A DNA stretch of 64,000 bases from Poriferisodalis sp965262965. Its GTDB lineage: Bacteria; Actinomycetota; Acidimicrobiia; Acidimicrobiales; Poriferisodalaceae. Numbering within the stretch: position 1 is the first letter of the stretch; each line of letters starts with the position of its first letter. The notes beneath the pieces are model-generated. The model did not search any database. It saw only the letters and a list, made by a program, of their open reading frames with translations, and was not told where the DNA came from. The DNA is taken from NCBI RefSeq assembly GCF_965262965.1, contig NZ_OZ253573.1, positions 3,162,001-3,226,000 of the forward strand, written 5' to 3'. The translations under genes and the position numbers were made by a program. This document shows positions 59,030 to 64,000 of the stretch, one piece after another.

Positions 59030-61048
59030 ATGTTCTCTCACGTGGAGCAGGCACTCGGGCACCTCACCTCCGCGCTTGACGCCGTCGACGCCGCCTCCAG
59101 CGATCAGCTGCGCCGCTCCCTGGCGCTGTCCAAGCAGCTGCGCAGCCGCGTCGAGCTGCTCGAGACCAAAGCCGCCGCGCTGGTCGCCCGCCGCGAGGAC
59201 CACGGCGACGGCGGCGCAGGGCTGCTGAGCGAGCACAGCGGCCTGTCGCGCTCCGACGCCGCGCGCAACGTGCGCACTGGCGCCGAGCTTGCCTCGATCC
59301 CCGACGCGGACGAGGGTGTCGCGGCGGGCCAGATCAGCCTGGAGAACGCGGCCAGGCTCGCGCGCGCAGCGCGCAAGACCAGCCCCGGCGCAGTGCAACA
59401 CGATCCTGGGCTGATCGGGCTCGCCAAGACTCTGCCAGCCGACGAGTTCGCCCATGCCGCTCGCCGCTGGGAAGCCCAGCATCAAGACGCCGCCGATCTC
59501 GCGGCGCAGCATCGCCGCAACCGCCGCAACCGTCATGTGCGCTTTTGGAACGGCGAGGACGGGTCGGTGCAGATGCGCGGCAGCTTCGACGCCGAAACCG
59601 GCGCCCGCATCCAGCAGCGGCTGCGCCGCCAAGCCGAACAACACCGCCGAGCCGACCGCCGCCGAGCCCAGCACCCCAACCGGGCCGCTGGCGGCGACAA
59701 CAACGACAACGACAACGGCAACGGCAACGACAACGACAGCAACGGCAGCGGCGGCGGCGGTGCTGCTGGGCCCGCGACAGAGCAGCGCACCACAGACCAG
59801 CGCATGGCCGACGCGCTCGACACGCTCCTGGCCGCCGGCACAGCCGCACAATCCACTGGCACAACAGCACAATCCGCTGGCACAACAGCACAATCCGCTG
59901 GCACAACAGCACAACAGGGCGTTCGCACACCGCCAGCACAGACCGCTCGGCTCGCTGCTGGTCAGGTGCCGCCGCCTGGAACACCACAAGGCGTTCGCAC
60001 ACCCTCAGCACCGGCCGGACCAGCCGACCAGCGACCGGACACGAACCTCCCGCCGCAGCCGGACCTGCTGAGACCGCCCGACACTGACAGCCCACGACCG
60101 GGCCGACACGGCCACGCCGAAGGGATCGATCAGTCCGAGCCGGCGCTCTCGGCAGTGCCGCCGGCCGTGGGGCGTAAGGCCGCCGCGGAGATCATCGTGC
60201 GCGCCGACTTGGCCGCTTTGACTGATCAGCCCGGTGGGTTCGCAGAGATCTGCGGTGTCGGCCCGATTCCTCCCGGCGCCCTTGCGCGGCTGGCGTGCAA
60301 CTCCGATGTGTGGGTGGAGATCTTCGGCGACACGCTCACCCCGCTGTATGAGACCGTCGCACAACGGGCGGCCACCGCCGCCCAGCGCCGCGCTCTGATC
60401 GCCCGCGACGGGTCCTGCATCGGCTGCGGCGCGCTGCCGCTCGAATGCGAAGCGCACCATGTCATCCCGTGGAAAAGCGGCGGCAAGACACACGTCGACA
60501 ATCTCGTGCTGGTGTGCTGGTCCTGCCACGACCGCATCCACGACCACAACTGGCACGTAGTTCTGCGCGACGGCCGCTACCGGCTCATGCCCCCCGACCC
60601 TGCACAGCCACCGAACCCCGCCCGCTCACGCAAACCCAAACATCGCACCCCACACCAGCCAGCACCCGCCGACACCTCACAACTGCTGCTACTGCCCCCA
60701 GCCGCGCCGCCCGCTGTGACCACCGCCACACCGCACAGACCACCGGTACCGACCGCCGCCACACCGCACAGACCACCGGTACCGACCGCCGCCACACCGC
60801 ACAGACCACCGGTACCGACCGCCGCCACACCGCACAGACCACCGGTACCGACCGCCGCCACACCGCACAGACCACCGGTACCGACCGCCGCCACACCGCA
60901 CAGACCACCGGTACCGACCGCCGCCACACCGCACAGACCACCGGTACCGACCGCCGCCACACCGCACAGACCACCGGTACCGACCGCCGCCACACCACAC
61001 AAATCACGGACCGCCACTACGCCACACGAGACACAGCCAGCAGCCTGA
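59030..61048 (+). CDS. DUF222/HNH endonuclease domain protein (13E12 repeat family)
   Basis: Product of 672 residues. The N-terminal DUF222 part (LTSALDAVDAASSDQLRRSL; SEHSGLSRSDAARNVRTGAE) is interrupted by low-complexity stretches. The HNH domain at ~463-505 has CIGCGALPLECEAHHVIPW and a second CWSCHDRIHDHNW pair, so zinc-binding cysteines and catalytic His are present. The C-terminal ~150 residues are Pro/Thr/His-rich and include eight 11-residue repeats (ATPHRPPVPTA). These proteins are abundant and multicopy in actinobacteria; function is unknown and mobile-intron-like behaviour has been suggested. No clear Shine-Dalgarno precedes ATG 59030. Confidence 0.88.
   Translation: MFSHVEQALGHLTSALDAVDAASSDQLRRSLALSKQLRSRVELLETKAAALVARREDHGDGGAGLLSEHSGLSRSDAARNVRTGAELASIPDADEGVAAGQISLENAARLARAARKTSPGAVQHDPGLIGLAKTLPADEFAHAARRWEAQHQDAADLAAQHRRNRRNRHVRFWNGEDGSVQMRGSFDAETGARIQQRLRRQAEQHRRADRRRAQHPNRAAGGDNNDNDNGNGNDNDSNGSGGGGAAGPATEQRTTDQRMADALDTLLAAGTAAQSTGTTAQSAGTTAQSAGTTAQQGVRTPPAQTARLAAGQVPPPGTPQGVRTPSAPAGPADQRPDTNLPPQPDLLRPPDTDSPRPGRHGHAEGIDQSEPALSAVPPAVGRKAAAEIIVRADLAALTDQPGGFAEICGVGPIPPGALARLACNSDVWVEIFGDTLTPLYETVAQRAATAAQRRALIARDGSCIGCGALPLECEAHHVIPWKSGGKTHVDNLVLVCWSCHDRIHDHNWHVVLRDGRYRLMPPDPAQPPNPARSRKPKHRTPHQPAPADTSQLLLLPPAAPPAVTTATPHRPPVPTAATPHRPPVPTAATPHRPPVPTAATPHRPPVPTAATPHRPPVPTAATPHRPPVPTAATPHRPPVPTAATPHRPPVPTAATPHKSRTATTPHETQPAA
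59837..59899 (+). repeat. Coding 21-bp tandem repeat, three units plus a partial
   Basis: Units of 21 bp (GGCACAACAGCACAATCCGCT; the first copy is degenerate) run head-to-tail and encode GTTAQSA in the HNH protein. A partial fourth unit follows. An Asn/Asp/Gly-coding low-complexity run lies at about 59695-59760. Confidence 0.85.
60725..60988 (+). repeat. Coding minisatellite: eight perfect 33-bp units
   Basis: Eight head-to-tail 33-bp units, each containing one GGTACC (first at 60745, last at 60976), encode ATPHRPPVPTA in the C-terminal tail of the HNH protein. The units look identical over the full array, so expansion is recent or kept uniform. A diverged ATPH remnant follows. Confidence 0.92.
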
Positions 61049-61540
61049 ACACCGTCTGCAGGGTCCGCCGCCTCGCCGCCGCAACTGCCCCACACCCACG
61101 CCAAGTTCACACGAGACTCATTTGGAGCATTAGTGGATAGGCGCTGACCTGCGGAAACGCGTCTGACTGCGCAGGCTGGCTCAACCCTCTGACCAGCAGC
61201 TCTACAAGCCTGCCGGTTACGGCACCAGGCGCATGCCGAAAGCCGCTCCACCTATCCGCACGCCCTCTTGGCGGCCTGAGCACAGCAGCCACGGCCCTCA
61301 GCAACACCACGGCGAACGCAATCGATTCTCCTGGCGATCCGAACACCGCCGACGAAACAGCGACCGCAGGCGAGCGACCCGCCCGACCGACACCCGCACC
61401 CCACGCCAAAGCGCGAAACGCCCGACAACTCCCGCGCCGGACACGCACTGTCCTGTATTGCATCAGCATCGCGCGCGGCCCCAACACGCGAACTACCTGG
61501 CCAATCGATCGACAGACTCCCGGGTCGCAATCCGTTATGA
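61049..61540. other. Intergenic region, no gene recognised
   Basis: About 490 bases between the HNH gene and the second toxin-antitoxin pair. Frames on both strands are Arg/Pro/Thr-rich or low-complexity and match nothing I know. No RNA gene or strong hairpin was identified. Confidence 0.5.
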
Positions 61541-61541
61541 A

Positions 61542-61569
61542 TGCATGAGTGCTATCATGCAGTCATGCA
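61542..61569. promoter_or_regulatory. Inverted-repeat operator overlapping the antitoxin start
   Basis: TGCATGA (61542-61548) faces TCATGCA (61555-61561), and a further TCATGCA (61563-61569) covers the ATG at 61565. This pattern suggests antitoxin binding sites that block its own transcription. A start inside the operator would fit a leaderless or nearly leaderless transcript. Confidence 0.5.
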
Positions 61570-61861
61570 GCAGATCACCTGGCGAGCAGACGAGGAACTC
61601 GTCGCTCGCATAAAGATGAGTGCCCAGGAACAGCGCATCTCGATGAACGAGTACCTCACCTGGATAGCGCAGGCGGCAACTGACCCCTCACTCTCATCGA
61701 ACGCAATCGAGGAGATCAGATCGCGTCTCAGACTCGCTGGACTTCTCTCAGACTTTGAAGCTCGCGACACGGTTCGACCCGACGACGACGCGGTCGCCGC
61801 CGCCCGCCGACGAGCCGGTCAGGGAACACCGCTGTCTGAACTGGTTCGCGCCAATCGGTGA
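61565..61861 (+). CDS. Ribbon-helix-helix antitoxin of a VapBC-type pair
   Basis: About 98 residues. The N-terminus (QQITWRADEELVARIKMSA, then SMNEYLTWIAQAAT) fits an Arc/HicB-type ribbon-helix-helix, and the C-terminal acidic tail (FEARDTVRPDDDAVAAARRR) would bind the toxin. ATG 61565 is preferred; an in-frame ATG at 61541 would add 8 residues. The stop overlaps the GTG start of the PIN toxin. Confidence 0.8.
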   Translation: MQQITWRADEELVARIKMSAQEQRISMNEYLTWIAQAATDPSLSSNAIEEIRSRLRLAGLLSDFEARDTVRPDDDAVAAARRRAGQGTPLSELVRANR

Positions 61862-62289
61862 CGGTATTCCTCGATTCATCCGCTCTCGTCAAGCGCTACG
61901 CCGACGAGCCGGAAAGCGACCTGGTGCAAGCCGTGTCGGAGCCGGTGCTCGCCAGCGACCTGGCTGCTGTGGAGGTCCCTGCCGCGTTATGGCGCAAGCA
62001 TCGCGTCGGTGAAATCTCCGCAACCGACGCTCAGATCTTGTGCCGGCGATTCCTTACTGACATCTCCGCTTCTACCCAGGACAGCGACACCGTCCTCATC
62101 GAGGTAGGCGAAGACATCCTCCGCTCAGCAATCGACCTCGTAGCCCGTCACCCGCTTCGCGCCTACGACGCTGTGCAGCTTGCCTCGGCGCTGGCCGCAT
62201 CTCGCCTCATCGGCAGATGTCCATTCGGCTGCTTTGATGAGCAGCTCACCGATGCCGCCGCCGTCGAAGGTCTCATGCTCCTGTGGTGA
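61858..62289 (+). CDS. VapC-type PIN-domain toxin (second module)
   Basis: PIN ribonuclease of 143 residues. The acidic positions are in VFLDSSALVKRY (Asp), ASDLAAVEVPAALWRK (Glu) and RAYDAVQLASALAAS (Asp), with CPFGCFDEQL near the end. It resembles the VapC group with the LDSSALVK start. GTG 61858 overlaps the antitoxin stop (GTGA), so the pair is coupled. Confidence 0.88.
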   Translation: MTVFLDSSALVKRYADEPESDLVQAVSEPVLASDLAAVEVPAALWRKHRVGEISATDAQILCRRFLTDISASTQDSDTVLIEVGEDILRSAIDLVARHPLRAYDAVQLASALAASRLIGRCPFGCFDEQLTDAAAVEGLMLLW

Positions 62290-62345
62290 GTGCGCCCAAG
62301 TTCGCGGACCCCGTGTCAACTGCGTTCGGACCTCCGTTAGCTGCG

Positions 62346-62361
62346 GATATCGCACGATATT
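62346..62361. promoter_or_regulatory. Near-copy of the vapBC operator upstream of the dienelactone hydrolase gene
   Basis: GATATCGCACGATATT differs from the palindrome at 58712-58727 at two positions. It sits about 60 bases before the hydrolase start and after the second toxin gene, with no antitoxin gene of its own next to it. Confidence 0.35.
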
Positions 62362-62421
62362 GCGACGTTCCAGGGCCGCGGCACCGACTATGACGGGGCG
62401 GGTCCGCTAGACATTTGCGCC

Positions 62422-63099
62422 ATGGGACAGACGATCGAATTGACAGCTTCTGATGGTGTGACGTTGAGTGCTTACCGGGCTGAGCCTGCGGGTGCGCCGA
62501 AGGGCGGCGTCGTGGTGGTGCAGGAAATCTTCGGTGTGAACGACCACATTCGCAGCGTGGCTGACGGGTATGCCGCAGACGGCTACCTCGCGGTAGCGCC
62601 GGCGCTGTTCGACCGGGTGCGCTCGGGAGTCGAGCTGGGCTACAACGCCGAAGGCATCGATGTGGGCCGCAAGATTGCCTTTGACGACCTGACGATGGAA
62701 CAGGTGATGGCTGACGTCTCGGCCGCAGCGGCCTGTGCCTCCGAAGGCGGCAAGGTGGGCGTCGTCGGGTACTGCTGGGGCGGGACAGTCTGCTACGTGG
62801 CGGCAGCCCGTCTGTCCGACCAGATCGCGGCAGCCTCCGGCTACTACGGCGGCCAGATTCTGCCGCACCTCGAAGAGCGGCCCGCCGCGCCGCTTCAGCT
62901 TCACTTCGGCTCGCAAGATCACGGCATCCCGCTGGAAAACGTGAATGCCATCGCTGAGCGCTGGCCCCACGTTGCCGTTCATGTCTATGACGGCGCCGAT
63001 CACGGCTTCAACTGCGATGCCCGCGCCAGCTTCCACGCTGATGCCGCGGGCACCGCCAAACAGCGCACGCTCGCTCACTTTGCTGAGCACCTGAGCTAG
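62422..63099 (+). CDS. Dienelactone hydrolase family protein
   Basis: Alpha/beta-hydrolase of 225 residues of the DLH family, which uses Cys as nucleophile. Visible residues are VVVVQEIFGVNDHIRSVADG (structural Glu), nucleophile elbow VVGYCWGGTVCYVA (Cys ~117), acid in FGSQDHGIP and base His in YDGADHGFNCDARASFH. It hydrolyses dienelactones or related lactones and esters in aromatic catabolism. ATG 62422; no signal peptide. The length is normal for the family. Confidence 0.92.
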   Translation: MGQTIELTASDGVTLSAYRAEPAGAPKGGVVVVQEIFGVNDHIRSVADGYAADGYLAVAPALFDRVRSGVELGYNAEGIDVGRKIAFDDLTMEQVMADVSAAAACASEGGKVGVVGYCWGGTVCYVAAARLSDQIAAASGYYGGQILPHLEERPAAPLQLHFGSQDHGIPLENVNAIAERWPHVAVHVYDGADHGFNCDARASFHADAAGTAKQRTLAHFAEHLS

Positions 63100-63193
63100 C
63101 CCGGCCCTGCCGGAGGAATCTGAAGCGTCCGCAAGCGCTCCTGCCTGCGGATGTATCGGCGGGCGTGAACGCGCGTCGCCGAATTCCGCTGCG

Positions 63194-64000
63194 ATGATGT
63201 CGCCGATGCGCAGCTTGGCGTCCGCACTTGTCATTGCGCTGGCGGCGACGGCGTGCAGCGCTGGTGGTGTCGAATCCACGGCCGCGACCACACACGCGCC
63301 CGTGGCGACAGTGGCGCCATTAGTCGCCAGCACCACGACGGCACCCACCACGACGGCACCCACCACGACGGCACCCACCACGACCGTCTCGCCGTCCGCG
63401 ACCACGACGACGGCTGTAACAGCAATGACGTCGGCGGAAGCGGAAGCGCAGGCGGAAACCGAAACCGATGCGGACGCCACGTCGGACGTCGAGGCCGCGT
63501 CGGAGCCAACAACGCCGACACCGCTGTCTGGCGTCGGCGACAGCTTCTATCCGTGGCTGGGCAATGGCGGCTACGACGTCACGCACTACGACCTCGAATT
63601 CGATGTGAACCCGGTTGCCAACACCATCGACGCGGTGGCATCGCTGCGAGCGATCGCAACCGAGGAGTTGCTGGAGTTCAACCTGGACCTGTCGGGCCTC
63701 GAGGTGAGCACTGTCACCGTGAACGGCGCCGCTGCAGAGTTCTCTCGCTATGAATCCGAGCTCGTCATCCGACCTGCCGAACCGATCCCTGCCGGCATGA
63801 GGTTCGCCGCCGAGGTCGCCTATGCGGGCACGCCGGAGCGAATCGAGGATCCCGGAGTGCTGTTCGAACGGATCGGATGGTTCTCGGTCGACGAGGTGAT
63901 CTTCACAGCGAGTGAGCCATCGGGTTCCATGTCGTGGTACCCGTCGAACAATCATCCCACCGACAAGGCGACGTTCACCATCCGCATCACGGTGCCCGAA
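63194..64000 (+). CDS. M1-family metallopeptidase lipoprotein, N-terminal part (3' end outside window)
   Basis: The frame starts at ATG 63194 (also ATG 63197 or 63206) and is open to the window edge. A lipoprotein signal peptide (LASALVIALAATAC, lipobox with Cys) is followed by a Thr/Pro/Ala-rich stalk and then SFYPWLGNGGYDVTHYDLEF, the start of the M1 aminopeptidase N-domain. AEVAYAGTPERIEDPG and SWYPSNNHPTDKATFTIRI continue it. The zinc motif HExxH lies beyond the window, so activity cannot be judged. Anchored outside the cell membrane, it would trim peptides. Confidence 0.82.
   Translation, partial: MMSPMRSLASALVIALAATACSAGGVESTAATTHAPVATVAPLVASTTTAPTTTAPTTTAPTTTVSPSATTTTAVTAMTSAEAEAQAETETDADATSDVEAASEPTTPTPLSGVGDSFYPWLGNGGYDVTHYDLEFDVNPVANTIDAVASLRAIATEELLEFNLDLSGLEVSTVTVNGAAAEFSRYESELVIRPAEPIPAGMRFAAEVAYAGTPERIEDPGVLFERIGWFSVDEVIFTASEPSGSMSWYPSNNHPTDKATFTIRITVPE
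63331..63375 (+). repeat. Coding 15-bp tandem repeat in lipoprotein stalk
   Basis: Three perfect CACCACGACGGCACC units in a row encode TTTAP-type repeats in the linker between the lipobox and the M1 domain, followed by a diverged fourth. Confidence 0.85.

Noticed and set aside
58727..59989. Long minus-strand open frame (420 codons) opposite the HNH gene
   Set aside because: Its product is low-complexity (repeated Cys, Gly, Val runs) and mirrors the repeats of the sense gene; it has no recognisable domain.
60725..60988. CRISPR-like regularly repeated array
   Set aside because: The 33-bp units follow each other directly with no spacers and encode an in-frame peptide repeat; no cas genes are present.
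60577..61251. Minus-strand repeat protein frames over the minisatellite
   Set aside because: These are antisense reflections of the 33-bp repeat and have no independent support.

Overview
The window comes from a high-G+C actinobacterium. Tandem CaiB-type CoA-transferases, a biotin-dependent acyl-CoA carboxylase, a thiolase/DUF35 pair, a P450, VapBC modules and a DUF222/HNH (13E12-type) nuclease together suggest an Acidimicrobiia-like lineage. That placement is inference; no rRNA or tRNA gene was seen. Two large anti-phage blocks bracket a metabolic segment.

Region 1 (1-17.7 kb, + strand) is a dense defence island cut by the left edge. It opens with a restriction-modification cluster: the C-terminal part of an adenine methyltransferase, a cytosine-5 methyltransferase, and a GHKL/MORC-like ATPase ending in a PD-(D/E)xK-like nuclease. 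A helicase-methylase-ATPase module follows: SNF2 helicase with DUF3883, DUF1156 methylase, and HEPN-DUF499 ATPase. A complete three-gene ABC-3C system (nuclease-CTD protein, MC6-type middle component, DUF2326 ATPase) sits inside that operon, between the methylase and the DUF499 gene.

Region 2 (17.7-42.6 kb) is mostly acyl-CoA and xenobiotic/steroid-type catabolism: two paralogous tandem CoA-transferases, a cysteine-less thiolase with DUF35, a P450, a crotonase, an MDR reductase, amidohydrolases, an esterase and a two-subunit acyl-CoA carboxylase. Dtd, RidA, HU and a HicB-like protein are interspersed. Five transporter genes here (an oligopeptide ABC binding protein and two permeases, a DHA2-type MFS protein and a SulP protein) are broken by internal deletions.

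Region 3 (42.6-54.4 kb) is a DISARM locus: DrmD-like SNF2 helicase, DrmA, DrmB, DrmC, and a cytosine methyltransferase fused to an EndoIII/MutY-like Fe-S domain. A perfect 25-bp direct repeat flanks the block. Both copies encode the same eight residues, IGDGLTMI, of an O-methyltransferase C-terminus. This is the footprint expected of site-specific integration into the 3' end of that gene, yet no integrase lies inside.

Region 4 (54.4-64 kb) has an esterase, an amidohydrolase, a FokI-like orphan nuclease with an apparent frameshift, two VapBC modules with palindromic operators, a 13E12-family HNH protein with a coding minisatellite, a dienelactone hydrolase, and the N-terminus of an M1 aminopeptidase lipoprotein cut by the right edge.

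Start sites were chosen by reading for Shine-Dalgarno sequences, overlaps and the usual family N-terminus. Family calls rest on motifs read by eye.
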